The notes beneath the pieces were generated by a model. That model made no database searches and was not told the DNA's origin. It saw only the letters and a list, made by a program, of their open reading frames with translations. Below, piece after piece: positions 34,113 through 42,817 of a stretch of DNA of 64,000 nt. The DNA is from Streptomyces sp. NBC_01381. GTDB taxonomy: Bacteria > Actinomycetota > Actinomycetes > Streptomycetales > Streptomycetaceae. The stretch lies in NCBI RefSeq assembly GCF_026340305.1, contig NZ_JAPEPI010000001.1, forward strand, positions 4,402,001 through 4,466,000, in the 5' to 3' direction. The first letter of the stretch is position 1; each line of letters starts with the position of its first letter. The position numbers and the translations under genes are program-made.

Positions 34113-36142
34113 GTCTCTGGTCAGCTGAGTGTTCCCATGTCAGATGCTGGGTCTGGTAACGGGATTGCCCACCGTGGAGGGGTGGCGTGGGCGTGCAGGC
34201 GGAAGCCCGCGCCCAGTGCCGCTCCTCGTGGTTGGTGACCGGCTGCGGTGGGTGTGCTGATCGTCGTCACGTCCTGGTGCCGGTGGGCTGCGCGGGGCAG
34301 CCGGGGCCGGTCCGTGTGAGCGTGTCCCTCCGGACGCTTGCCCGCTGGGCCTTGTGGCCCGGTGGGGGAGGGCGCCCTGCGTCGCCTGGGCGCGGGGCGT
34401 GTTGTCTGTCGCCGGGTGGGGCGGGTCTTGGACCGGTCCGGGCTGGTCTTCGGTGTGGCCGGGGTGATGACCGCGCCCTCTTCAAGCTGGTCCACGACCG
34501 CGCGGATCACCATGCTGCCGGTGGTGCGGTCGGTGACGGTCTTGGCCTGGTGGGTCAGGCCACGGGCGGCGATGCGCCGCCACGCTCCGTTGTCGCGGTC
34601 TCCCTGCCAGCGGCAGGACGGGCACAGGGCCCATTTCCAGCCGGGTGTGGCGGGCCGGTCCGGGGCTTTGCGGTGCCACAGTGGCGTGAGGCACTGCGGG
34701 CAGTGCCGGGAGGTGTTGCGGGCAGGCACCATGACGACAGCGATCCCCACTTCGGCGGCAAGGTGTCGCATATGGTCCACGATCTGCCCGCGCACCTGCT
34801 GAGACATGCGCGCGTTAAGTCTGCGGCCCTTGTCCCGCGCTTCCATGGAGCGGAGGTCTTCGACGTAGATCACCGTGGCTCCGGCGGCGATGGCCTGGTC
34901 GACGGCCCAGCGGGCGGCAGCCCACGCCAGGGCGTCGTTGAGGTTCGAACGTCGGTCGGACACGCAGCGGATCTCATCGGCCAGAACGGTGCCCCTGGCC
35001 GTCAGGGGATGGCTTGTATCGCCGTCGGCAAGCCGCCGGTAGTGGTCGGCTTTGGCGTGCAGGTATTCGCTCTCGCGGCGCAGGCGGTGCTGCTTGGCCA
35101 GGACGCCGGCGGCCCGGAACATGCCTCCGGCTCCGAGGGCTGTGATCCGCCCGTCATCGTGCAGCCGGGCGGCCCCGGCGGACAGTAGGGTGTTCAGGCC
35201 CCAGTCCACACCGAGCGCGACCCTGTGACCGATGCGGGCGGCCCTCGGAACCGGGTGGCTGTACGCGAGATCGGCGTGGACGTGCCCCTGCCGGATATGC
35301 AGGGTGGGCAGGTGCAGCACGGCGCATGGGGGAATCGTCGGGGGCAGCCTGATGGGGCAGGCTACCCAGGTCCAGTCCCGGTACGAGCGCGGGTCGTGGC
35401 GGGTCGGGAGCTGAAGGCGCAGCAGTGCGCGGTCCGGCTCATCCGACCGTTCGATGGTGGCCTGCTGCCCGTCACATGCCGCAAGTAGCAGCATGCGTGC
35501 CGTGCGCGGCGCGGCCTCCACCTCGAACAGGTTGACCGGCATCCGGTGATGCTTCCTGACGAACGCGGTGATCTGCCGGGTCCGTGAGGCGATGACGCTG
35601 GAAGGCAAATACCGCCCGCCGGGCACCGCGTCACGCACCGCATCCCACTCGCCCGCAGTCCGCCTGGCCGGATCGGCGGGCCATGTGCCGAGGACTCCAG
35701 CGGTCAGGTCGGCACGCCACTTCGCCGCTCGCAAGGTCCGCCCGGCCTGTTCCTGTGCTATGCGCACGATCCGGTCATTGACCTTGACGCCCTGATCCGG
35801 AGCGGCGGTCCAGCCCAGGCGGCGCAGCGCCATCCACGCATTCGACGGCAACGTCCGCCCGCCCGCGTCCTCGCCCGAGGCCAGCAGATCCACATCAGTG
35901 GCGTTCCAATGTCCGGCCAGCAGGTCGGCGCTCATATCGGCCACCAGAGCGGCACACCAGCCGACCCGCTCCGCCAGCACACCAGCGGGCAGCAGTTCAC
36001 CAGTCTCTTCGTCCACGCCGGTACGCAGCAGGCCACGGGCACAAGCGGTCCGGGCGATCTCGCCCGCGGCGAGCGGCACCTTACGACTCATTGGTCCCCT
36101 CCCCGCTCCGCCGATGCTGTCATCCGATCAACGACACCCCGC
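34110..36142 (-). mobile_element. Solo TnpB element inserted in an MMPL gene
   Basis: The element consists of one tnpB-type gene with no tnpA (Y1 or serine recombinase) beside it. The left edge is placed where the MMPL reading stops, about 10 bp past the tnpB stop codon. The other edge lies between the tnpB start (36091) and where MMPL reading resumes (after about 36143) and is not exact. No terminal inverted repeats were seen, as expected for IS200/IS605 and IS607 types. Confidence 0.6.
34121..36091 (-). CDS. tnpB: TnpB-family RuvC nuclease, long form
   Basis: A 656-aa TnpB/OrfB protein. The RuvC residues look intact: D296 in ALGVDWGLN, E411 in VIYVEDLRS, and D500 in WQGDRDNGAW. A zinc ribbon sits between the last two (CPQC 464-467, CPSC 490-493). 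The N-terminal 280 residues are longer than in typical 400-aa TnpBs. Residues 545-656 are a basic, Pro/Arg-rich, probably disordered tail. TnpB proteins are RNA-guided nucleases whose guide RNA overlaps the 3' end of the gene, here 34110-34400. Activity is inferred from residues only. Confidence 0.75.
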   Translation of the reverse strand: MSRKVPLAAGEIARTACARGLLRTGVDEETGELLPAGVLAERVGWCAALVADMSADLLAGHWNATDVDLLASGEDAGGRTLPSNAWMALRRLGWTAAPDQGVKVNDRIVRIAQEQAGRTLRAAKWRADLTAGVLGTWPADPARRTAGEWDAVRDAVPGGRYLPSSVIASRTRQITAFVRKHHRMPVNLFEVEAAPRTARMLLLAACDGQQATIERSDEPDRALLRLQLPTRHDPRSYRDWTWVACPIRLPPTIPPCAVLHLPTLHIRQGHVHADLAYSHPVPRAARIGHRVALGVDWGLNTLLSAGAARLHDDGRITALGAGGMFRAAGVLAKQHRLRRESEYLHAKADHYRRLADGDTSHPLTARGTVLADEIRCVSDRRSNLNDALAWAAARWAVDQAIAAGATVIYVEDLRSMEARDKGRRLNARMSQQVRGQIVDHMRHLAAEVGIAVVMVPARNTSRHCPQCLTPLWHRKAPDRPATPGWKWALCPSCRWQGDRDNGAWRRIAARGLTHQAKTVTDRTTGSMVIRAVVDQLEEGAVITPATPKTSPDRSKTRPTRRQTTRPAPRRRRAPSPTGPQGPAGKRPEGHAHTDRPRLPRAAHRHQDVTTISTPTAAGHQPRGAALGAGFRLHAHATPPRWAIPLPDPASDMGTLS

Positions 36143-37135
36143 ATGAAAGGTCACGTATTCGATCCACGAACTCAGATCCGTCACCACGGAGGCCTACCGG
36201 AGGCCGTCCCGCTCGTGGACCGCAAAGTCACAGAGGGAGCAAGTGCACCGGCCTACGCCGCCGAACTCTCCCGTATCCAGGGCGTGTTCCAGGTCGACGC
36301 GCCCACCGGCCGCTACCAGGACGGCCGTCGCACCGCCCCATCGGGCATCGCGCACCGCGACGGCGGCGCACGCCTGGCCGTCGTCCCGGCCCAAGCGGCG
36401 ATGTACGGCGACGTCCCCGCGTTCGTCGAGCGGATCCGCGACACCCGGGCACCCGCTCCCGCCCTGGTCGGCGGCTATCCGGCGGAGACGACCGACTTCC
36501 GCGCCACCCTCCTGGAGCGGCTGCCGTACGCCGTCGCCCTGATCCTCCTGGCCACCTTCGGTGTCCTCTTCCTGATGACCGGAAGCGTGCTCCTGCCGGC
36601 CAAGGCGACCGTGCTCAATCTGCTCAGCCTGTCGGTGATGTTCGGCTGCCTGGTGTGGGTGTTCCAGGAGGGCCATCTGTCGGGGCTGCTCGGCTTCACG
36701 CCCACCGGGTCGATCGAGCCGAGCATCCCGGTGCTGATGTTCTGCGTGGCTTACGGCCTGTCGATGGACTACGAGGTGTTCATGCTGGCCCGCATCAAGG
36801 AGGAGTACGAGCGGGTCGGCGACACCGAGGCGGCGGTCGCCGCCGGGATCCGGCGCAGCGCTCCGCTGATCACCGCGGCGGCCGGGATCCTCGCGCTCTC
36901 CTTCCTTGCGTACGCGACCGGGGGCGTCGTCTTCCTCAAGGAACTCGGCGTGGGCACGGCCCTGACGATCCTCGTGGACGCCACGCTCATCCGCGTCGTG
37001 CTGCTGCCCGTCGCCATGCGGCTCGCGGGCCGCGCCAACTGGTGGGCGCCGGCCCCGCTGCGCAGACTGCACCGCCGCTTCGGCCCGCGGGAAGAGGCCC
37101 CCGCCCCCGAGGTACTCCAGCGGGAGTACGCGTGA
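36143..37135 (+). pseudogene. MMPL/RND transporter, C-terminal half
   Basis: 331 codons read as the second half of an MMPL transporter: a partial soluble domain (AYAAELSRIQGVFQVDAPTG), then helices 7-12 with LPYAVALILLATFGVLFLM, MFCVAYGLSMDYEVFMLARIKEEYE and the GVGTALTILVDATLIRVVLLP end. The N-terminal half is missing except for the 50-bp fragment before the TnpB element. The gap in homology shows that several hundred bases were lost as well as interrupted. It is upstream of the sensor kinase. Confidence 0.75.
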
Positions 37136-37188
37136 TCGCCACGCACGGCTGATGCCCGGCGGCCACCGTGCGGTCTAGCGTGGCCGAC

Positions 37189-38445
37189 ATGGATGAGCAG
37201 CGCGAACACAGGCGCGGCGGTCCGCCCCTGCCCTGGGGCGGACCGCCGATGTGGCGGCATGGCCCGCCCTGGTGGAACCAACGGGACGAGGCGGCGGAGG
37301 GCGGCAGGCTGCCGTGGCTGACGACGCTCTTCCTCACGGTGTTCGTGCAGGTCGGTTCGAAGTTCGCCGCGGAGGGCCAACTCGACCGTGAACCACTCGA
37401 CTTCATCGCCCGGCTGATCCTGCTCGCCGGCACGGCCTCGCTCCTGCTGCGCCACCGCCACCCCGTCCCCGTGGCGCACTTCACGGCCGGGACCGCGCTG
37501 CTCTACCTGGGGGCCGGATACGCGTACGGCCCGGTCCTGATCACGGTGGCGGTCGGCTGCTTCGCGGCGGTGGTCTCGGGACACCGGCGGGCGGCATGGG
37601 GGGCCGTCGGCATGCTGTGGGCGGGGCATCTGCTGGTGGCGCACTGGCTGTACCGGTGGCTGCCACCGGACGGCGACAACGCGCGGACCTGGGGGGAAGA
37701 GACCGTCGTCGCCGTCTGGGTCGTCGCGATCATCGCGGTGTCCGAGCTGGCCCGCGTACGCCGTGAGCAGTGGATGAAGGAGCGCGCCGAGCGGGCGCAG
37801 GCCGCCAAGCGGCGGGCCGACGAGGAGCGTCTGCGCATGGCGCGCGAACTGCACGACGTCCTCGCGCACAGCATCTCCGTCATCAACGTCCAGGCGGGCA
37901 TGGGTCTTGCCCTGCTCGACTCCGACCCCGAGCAGGCGCGCACCGCGCTGACCACCATCAAGGCCGCGAGCAAGGAGGCGCTCGGGGAGGTGCGCCAGGT
38001 CCTCGACACCTTGCGTGCGCCCGGTGACGCGCCGCGCGCCCCTGCGCCCGGCCTCGACCGGCTGCCCGAGCTGGTGCAGCAGGCGGCGAGTACGGGCCTC
38101 ACGGTCGACGTCGACACCCGGGGGCGGGCGGTGAAGCTGCCGCCCGGTGCCGATCTGGCCGCCTTCCGGATCGTCCAGGAAGCCCTGACGAACGTCGTAC
38201 GGCACTCCGGATCGCGGCACGCGCGCGTGCTTGTGCGCTACGAGAAGGCGGCGCTCACCCTGCGGGTGGACGACGACGGGCCCGCCACCGGCGCGGACGC
38301 GGGCGGCAGCGGCAACGGTCTTGCCGGGATGCGGGAGCGTGCCGCCGCCCTGGGTGGCACGATCGAGGCGGGCCCGCGCCCCGACGGAGGCTTCCGGGTC
38401 ACCGCGGTACTGCCCACCCGCACGGAACCTCAGGAGAACGAGTGA
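37189..38445 (+). CDS. Two-component sensor histidine kinase (NarL-system type)
   Basis: A 418-aa membrane kinase. A Pro/Trp-rich cytoplasmic start precedes four or five predicted helices (about 45-195). HisKA_3 follows, with the phospho-acceptor in RMARELHDVLAHSISVINVQAG. The ATPase domain contains ALTNVVRHSG and GNGLAGMRERAAALGG. ATG 37189 chosen. The stop overlaps the response regulator start (GTGA). Confidence 0.93.
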   Translation: MDEQREHRRGGPPLPWGGPPMWRHGPPWWNQRDEAAEGGRLPWLTTLFLTVFVQVGSKFAAEGQLDREPLDFIARLILLAGTASLLLRHRHPVPVAHFTAGTALLYLGAGYAYGPVLITVAVGCFAAVVSGHRRAAWGAVGMLWAGHLLVAHWLYRWLPPDGDNARTWGEETVVAVWVVAIIAVSELARVRREQWMKERAERAQAAKRRADEERLRMARELHDVLAHSISVINVQAGMGLALLDSDPEQARTALTTIKAASKEALGEVRQVLDTLRAPGDAPRAPAPGLDRLPELVQQAASTGLTVDVDTRGRAVKLPPGADLAAFRIVQEALTNVVRHSGSRHARVLVRYEKAALTLRVDDDGPATGADAGGSGNGLAGMRERAAALGGTIEAGPRPDGGFRVTAVLPTRTEPQENE

Positions 38446-39110
38446 CGATCCGCGTACTGCTCGCCGACGACCAGTCCCTTGTCCGGGCCGGTTTCAAGGC
38501 GCTGCTCGATGCCCAGCGTGACATCGAGGTCGCGGGAGAGGCGGCGGACGGCGAGGAAGCGATCCGCATGGTGCGCGAACTGCGCCCCGACGTCGTCCTG
38601 ATGGACATCCGCATGCCGCTGCTCGACGGGCTCGCCGCGACCCGCAGGATCACCGACGAGCCGGACCTGAACGGCGTCAAGGTGGTCATGCTGACCACCT
38701 TCGAGCTCGACGAGTACGTCTTCGAGGCGATCCGCGCGGGAGCCTCGGGCTTCCTGGTCAAGGACACCGAACCCGAGGAACTGCTGCGTGCCGTACGCGC
38801 GGTGGTCGACGGCGACGCGCTGCTCTCGCCGGGGGTGACGCGCCGCCTCATCGCCGAGTTCGCGGCGCGCTCCAAGGAGCCGGCGGCCGCCGAGCCGCTC
38901 GGCGAACTCACCGAGCGGGAGAGGGAGGTGATGGCGCTGGTCGGCATCGGCCTCTCGAACGAGGAGATCGCCCGCCGCCTGGTCGTCAGCCCGCTCACCG
39001 CCAAGACCCATGTGAGCCGCACGATGGTGAAGCTCGGCGCCCGTGACCGCGCCCAACTGGTGGTCCTGGCCTACGAGTCGGGCTTGGTACGGCCCGGCTG
39101 GCTGGGCTGA
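38442..39110 (+). CDS. NarL/FixJ-type response regulator
   Basis: A 222-aa regulator. Receiver domain with phospho-acceptor D55 (VVLMDIRMP) and switch residues in VVMLTTFELDEYVF and FLVKDTEPEELL. LuxR-type HTH at the C-terminus (ELTEREREVMALVGIGLSNEEIARRLVVSPLTAKTHVSR). It works with the kinase upstream. Its last 40 bp overlap the 3' end of the convergent small membrane gene. Confidence 0.95.
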   Translation: MTIRVLLADDQSLVRAGFKALLDAQRDIEVAGEAADGEEAIRMVRELRPDVVLMDIRMPLLDGLAATRRITDEPDLNGVKVVMLTTFELDEYVFEAIRAGASGFLVKDTEPEELLRAVRAVVDGDALLSPGVTRRLIAEFAARSKEPAAAEPLGELTEREREVMALVGIGLSNEEIARRLVVSPLTAKTHVSRTMVKLGARDRAQLVVLAYESGLVRPGWLG

Positions 39111-39388
39111 GCGGCTCTGGACTGGTCCATCCTGAGCTGCTCCGCCCTGCGCCGACCCGCCCGCCGGTGCCGCACGAGGATCGTCACCACGGACGCCACG
39201 AAGACCGTGGCCGCGACGACCGCGCCGACGCGGTTGAGGGTGTGCTCCGAGGGTGACGTCACACCGAAGAAGTGGACGGGCGCCGTCACCGCGATGAACG
39301 CGGCACCCGCGAGGCTCGTGGCGACGAACAGCGCGAAACCGATCTCGACGGTGGCCTCGTCCCGCTCGGCCTGTGTGCGTCGCCCCAT
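39071..39388 (-). CDS. Small membrane protein, DUF6332-like
   Basis: A 105-aa protein with two predicted membrane helices (VEIGFALFVATSLAGAAFIAV and VGAVVAATVFVASVVTILV) and a basic C-terminal tail. The start MGRRTQAERDEATVEIG fits what I recall of DUF6332, a streptomycete family with no known role. The 3' end overlaps the response regulator gene on the other strand. Confidence 0.65.
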   Translation of the reverse strand: MGRRTQAERDEATVEIGFALFVATSLAGAAFIAVTAPVHFFGVTSPSEHTLNRVGAVVAATVFVASVVTILVRHRRAGRRRAEQLRMDQSRAAQPSQPGRTKPDS

Positions 39389-39409
39389 ACCCCGAGTGTC
39401 AGGGGTGTG

Positions 39410-39441
39410 CCTCCGGCGGGCAAGGAACTGCCCGCCGGAGG
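39410..39441 (-). terminator. Strong hairpin downstream of the MFS gene
   Basis: CCTCCGGCGGGCA (39410-39422) and TGCCCGCCGGAGG (39429-39441) form a perfect 13-bp stem with a 6-nt loop. It lies 24 bp past the stop of the leftward MFS gene. Confidence 0.8.
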
Positions 39442-39464
39442 CCGGGAGTTGATGTCCCGCACGG

Positions 39465-40964
39465 TCAGTCGCGGGCGGCCACCGGCTCCCGCTCGTCCTC
39501 CTGGGAGGCTTCCTGGGTCGGCGACTTGGCGACGACGACCGACTCCGGCGTACGACGCGTCCGCAGCCCGGTGAGGGTGATCAGGAGTCCGGCGACCGCG
39601 ATCGCGGTGACCACGATCAGGCCGGGCCGGTAGCTGTCGAGGACGGCCTGCGGCGAGGAGCCCGCCCCGTCGCCGGCCGCGGTGATCACGGCGGTCACGA
39701 CGGCGAGGAAGATCGCGCCGCCCACCTGGATCGAGGTGTTCAGAAGCCCCGACACCATGCCCTGCTCGTCGTCGTCCACGCCGTTGGTGGCCTGGATGTT
39801 GAGCGACGGGAAGACCAGGGCGCAGGCGAAGCCGAGCAGGATCATCGACGGCAGGACCATGGACGCGTACGACGGGGTCAGGGTGACCCGCAGGAAGAGC
39901 ACGTACGAGGCGACGAGCAGCGCGAAGCCCGCCACGATGACCCGCGGGGTGCCGAACCGGTCGATGACCGAGCCGACCTTCGTCGAGGAGAGGGCGACGA
40001 GCGCGCCGGCCGGCAGGAAGGCGAGCGCCGTCTCCAGGGCCGACCAGCCGAGCAGCGACTGGAAGTACTGCGTGGCGAGGAACTGGAAGGAGACATAGCC
40101 GCCGAAGAACGTCATCGCGCCGATCTGCGCCCGGAGTTGAGGTCCCGAGCGCAGCACGCCGAGGCGGATCAGCGGGCTCGGGGTGCGCAGTTCGATGCGT
40201 ACGAAGACGGCGAGCAGCACGGCGGCGACGAGGAACGACAGGAGCGTGCGGGCCGAAGCCCAGCCGGCTTCCGGGGCCTCGACCACGGTGAAGACGAGCA
40301 GCAGCATCGTCGCCGTGCCGGTGACGGCGCCCGGCACGTCGTATCCGCCGGTGTTCTTCTCGCGGGCGCTGCGCGGGATCAGCTTGAGGCCGGCGACCAG
40401 CGCGATGACGGCGATGGGCGCGGGCAGCAGCATGGTCAGGCGCCAGCTGGCCTCGGTGAGCAGGCCGGAGAGGACAAGGCCCATGGAGAAGCCGGTGGCC
40501 GCGCAGGTGGTGTAGATGGTGAGCGCGCGGTTGCGGACCGGGCCCTCGGCGAAGGTCGTCGTGATGATGGAGAGGCCGGCGGGCGCGGTGAACGCGGCGC
40601 TCAGTCCCTTGATGAAGCGGCTCGCGATCAGCAGCGGGCCCGAGTCGACGAATCCGCCGAGCAGCGAGGCGAGCGCGAAGACGGCGAGCGCGATCAGGAA
40701 GACCCGGCGCCGTCCCAGCAGGTCGGCGGCGCGGCCGCCGAGCAGAAGCAGTCCTCCGTAGCCAAGGATGTAGCCGCTGACGACCCACTGCAGGGTCGAG
40801 GTGGAGAGGTTCAGTTCGGAGCCGATGGAGGGCAGGGCGACGCCGACCATCGATACGTCGAGTGCGTCGAGGAACATCGCGGCGCAGAGCACGAGGAGAG
40901 TGCCCCACAGGCGCGGGGACCAGCGCTCCGGGGACGCGGAGTCAGCTGTGAGCGGAGAAGTCAT
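39465..40964 (-). CDS. MFS drug exporter, DHA2/EmrB-QacA type
   Basis: A 499-aa exporter with fourteen predicted helices. Motif C region reads GLSAAFTAPAGLSIITTTF. Motif A is LLLGGRAADLLGRRRVFLIALAVFALASLLGG, and the start has MFLDALDVSMVGVALPSIG (the LDxTVVNVALP-type D1 motif). Start taken at ATG 40964, which coincides with the predicted start of transcription. It is divergent from a MarR regulator, the classic drug-efflux arrangement. Confidence 0.92.
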   Translation of the reverse strand: MTSPLTADSASPERWSPRLWGTLLVLCAAMFLDALDVSMVGVALPSIGSELNLSTSTLQWVVSGYILGYGGLLLLGGRAADLLGRRRVFLIALAVFALASLLGGFVDSGPLLIASRFIKGLSAAFTAPAGLSIITTTFAEGPVRNRALTIYTTCAATGFSMGLVLSGLLTEASWRLTMLLPAPIAVIALVAGLKLIPRSAREKNTGGYDVPGAVTGTATMLLLVFTVVEAPEAGWASARTLLSFLVAAVLLAVFVRIELRTPSPLIRLGVLRSGPQLRAQIGAMTFFGGYVSFQFLATQYFQSLLGWSALETALAFLPAGALVALSSTKVGSVIDRFGTPRVIVAGFALLVASYVLFLRVTLTPSYASMVLPSMILLGFACALVFPSLNIQATNGVDDDEQGMVSGLLNTSIQVGGAIFLAVVTAVITAAGDGAGSSPQAVLDSYRPGLIVVTAIAVAGLLITLTGLRTRRTPESVVVAKSPTQEASQEDEREPVAARD

Positions 40965-40971
40965 GCGCAGC

Positions 40972-41005
40972 ACAGTACATGCGCATGCATTGACTGCAAG
41001 TGCAT
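40972..41005 (-). promoter_or_regulatory. MFS promoter with MarR-like operator
   Basis: On the minus strand, TTGCAG (40999-40994) and TACTGT (40977-40972) are spaced by 16 bp, giving a start near 40965, next to the ATG at 40964. The imperfect palindrome ATGCATTGACTGCAAGTGCAT (40985-41005) covers the -35 region and is a plausible site for the divergent MarR protein. Confidence 0.5.
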
Positions 41006-41053
41006 TTAATTCCGATGCAACAATGGGGGCCTTTTCTGCTACCGTGCGATGTC

Positions 41054-41458
41054 ATGGCGGCGAAAACGGCCGAGCAGGCGCTCGTGGACCAATGGCGCGA
41101 CATCCTCGCGGTGCACGCACGCACTCTGTGCGAACTCGACCGCGCCCTGCATGAGCACGGCCTCGGGGCGAGCGACTTCGAAGTCCTCGACGTGCTGTCC
41201 GAGAGCGCCGCGGAGGACGGCGGCGGCGCCTACCGCGTCCAGGAGATCGCGGGCCGGGTGCATCTGAGCCAGAGCGCGCTGTCCCGCCTCGTCGGCCGCC
41301 TGGAGAAGGACGGCCTGGTGGAGCGCGGGATGTGCAGCGAGGACCGGCGCGGAGTGCGGGTGTGCCTCACGGAGAAGGGGCGCGCGCTGCATACGCAGGT
41401 GCGGCCGCTGCAGCGCGAGGTTCTGGGCAGGATGCTGACGGAGCCCGGCTCCCAGTAG
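41054..41458 (+). CDS. MarR-family regulator
   Basis: A 134-aa winged-helix repressor. DNA-binding region RVQEIAGRVHLSQSALSRLVGRLEKDGLVERGMCSEDRRGVRVCLTEKG. I chose ATG 41054; the longer frame starts in the promoter region. It probably represses the divergent efflux pump and responds to its cargo. Confidence 0.92.
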   Translation: MAAKTAEQALVDQWRDILAVHARTLCELDRALHEHGLGASDFEVLDVLSESAAEDGGGAYRVQEIAGRVHLSQSALSRLVGRLEKDGLVERGMCSEDRRGVRVCLTEKGRALHTQVRPLQREVLGRMLTEPGSQ

Positions 41459-41475
41459 CCCTCCGGGGGGCTTTA
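41457..41475. terminator. Short convergent terminator
   Basis: AGCCC/GGGCT stem with a G-rich loop followed by TTTAT, between the convergent MarR and maleylpyruvate isomerase-family genes. It overlaps both gene ends. Confidence 0.5.
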
Positions 41476-42201
41476 TACGCCGGACGTTTCCTGCCACAGC
41501 GCGGCGAGCGCGGAGTCACCGTCGATGTGCGGGAAGTTCGCGCGGTTCCACAGCGCCAGGTACAGCTGATCGGCGGCCCCGGACAGCTCGCAGTCGACGT
41601 CCTCGGTGCCGCCGCGCTCGGTGACGGGCGGCTCCGCAGAGAGCCGCACGGTCCATGAGGCGTCCGCGTCCGTGGCCCGTACGCGCAGTCGGCAGGGCTT
41701 CTCGACCCGCACCTGGCTGCGCGAGCGGGCGTGAAACCCGCGGAGCAACTCATCGATCCCGTCCACGGCGAACTCCGTACCGATCGGCGACGGTGTGCCC
41801 CCGAGCGCGGACTCGGCGTCCACGCGATGAACCGTCGTCTCGTTCGCCTGCCGCCGCGCCCAGAACGCGAGCGGCGATGGCGCGGGCAGAAACGCCCAGC
41901 ACTGTACGTCGGGCGATGCGGCCCGGAGCGTGCCGACCAGGTCGGCGTGCGCCTGCCGGTACCAGTCGACCAGGGCGGGGCCGTCAAGGCCGGGCGGGTC
42001 GCCCATCGGCCGGGGCGAGCCGCACTCCTCGGCGACGAACGCCGCGGCCCAGCGGTGCACGACCCCCGTGTGCCGCAGCAGATCACGCACCTGCCAGCCG
42101 GGGCAGGTGGCCACCTCGGCATCCGTGCCCGCCGTTTCGGCGGCGCCTGCCAGCAACTTGCCCTCGGCGTCCAGAATCTGAAGGTGCTGGGAGATCTCCA
42201 T
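41473..42201 (-). CDS. Maleylpyruvate isomerase-family mycothiol-dependent enzyme
   Basis: A 242-aa DinB-fold protein of the MDMPI group. N-terminal metal-binding domain: VATCPGWQVRDLLRHTGVVHRWAAAFV (first His region) and FWARRQANETTVHRVDAESA (ExxxHxxD-like). The C-terminal MDMPI_C domain holds the LWNRANFPHIDGD segment. The usual thiol is mycothiol. The substrate is unknown. Start at ATG 42201. Confidence 0.88.
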   Translation of the reverse strand: MEISQHLQILDAEGKLLAGAAETAGTDAEVATCPGWQVRDLLRHTGVVHRWAAAFVAEECGSPRPMGDPPGLDGPALVDWYRQAHADLVGTLRAASPDVQCWAFLPAPSPLAFWARRQANETTVHRVDAESALGGTPSPIGTEFAVDGIDELLRGFHARSRSQVRVEKPCRLRVRATDADASWTVRLSAEPPVTERGGTEDVDCELSGAADQLYLALWNRANFPHIDGDSALAALWQETSGV

Positions 42202-42260
42202 GGGGGGATTGTGCCGGATGGAGTGCGCTCGACGGGTCAGGTCTTGCGGACGGCGCTGGT

Positions 42261-42688
42261 GAATCCGGCGACCCTCGCTCGTCCCCGGCACGGACGGCGG
42301 TTGGACCGCGCGGGGCGAGGCGCTGCACAGCGGGCACGGCTATGCGGACGAGGGCAGCTACTACTCGCAGAAGCGCACGACGGTGCGGGTGAGCGCGTAC
42401 GTGGTCTCGCCCGACCGCCGCGTGCGCGCCGCGACGCTCAGGGTCGCGGGGGAGGCCGACCCGGACACGCGATACCGCGTCACGGTCGGCGTCCGCTCCC
42501 GCACCGTCTCCGGGGCCGACCTGATGAGCGAGGAACTCGGGCCCTTCCCGGTGGCGCGCGGCGAGGTCACCCCGATCACGCTCACACCGGCCGAACCCGC
42601 CCACGACGGCGAGGACCTGAAGGCGAAGGTGACGTCCCTGACCCTCACCCCACAGAACGACGGCCGCGCGGGTGTTGCCGTTCGGTGA
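42261..42688 (+). pseudogene. 5'-truncated hypothetical gene
   Basis: The frame is open from 42263 and reads GTDGGWTARGEALHSGHGY... before the first possible GTG start at 42383 (giving 101 aa). No start codon with a ribosome binding site is found upstream in frame, and a stop is at 42260. The sequence looks like the C-terminal beta-rich part of a larger protein. I do not recognise it. It may instead be a short real gene starting at GTG 42383. Confidence 0.4.
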
Positions 42689-42817
42689 CATGAGGGACAG
42701 GGCTGTGACACGGGAGAGGGCAACGCACTTGGGGGGTAGCGGGTCGTATGGGGCAAAGGCGGCGCGGGCCGCCGCTGCCCTCAACGGGCAGGCCGACCAA
42801 GTGATCCGGGGAACCCC

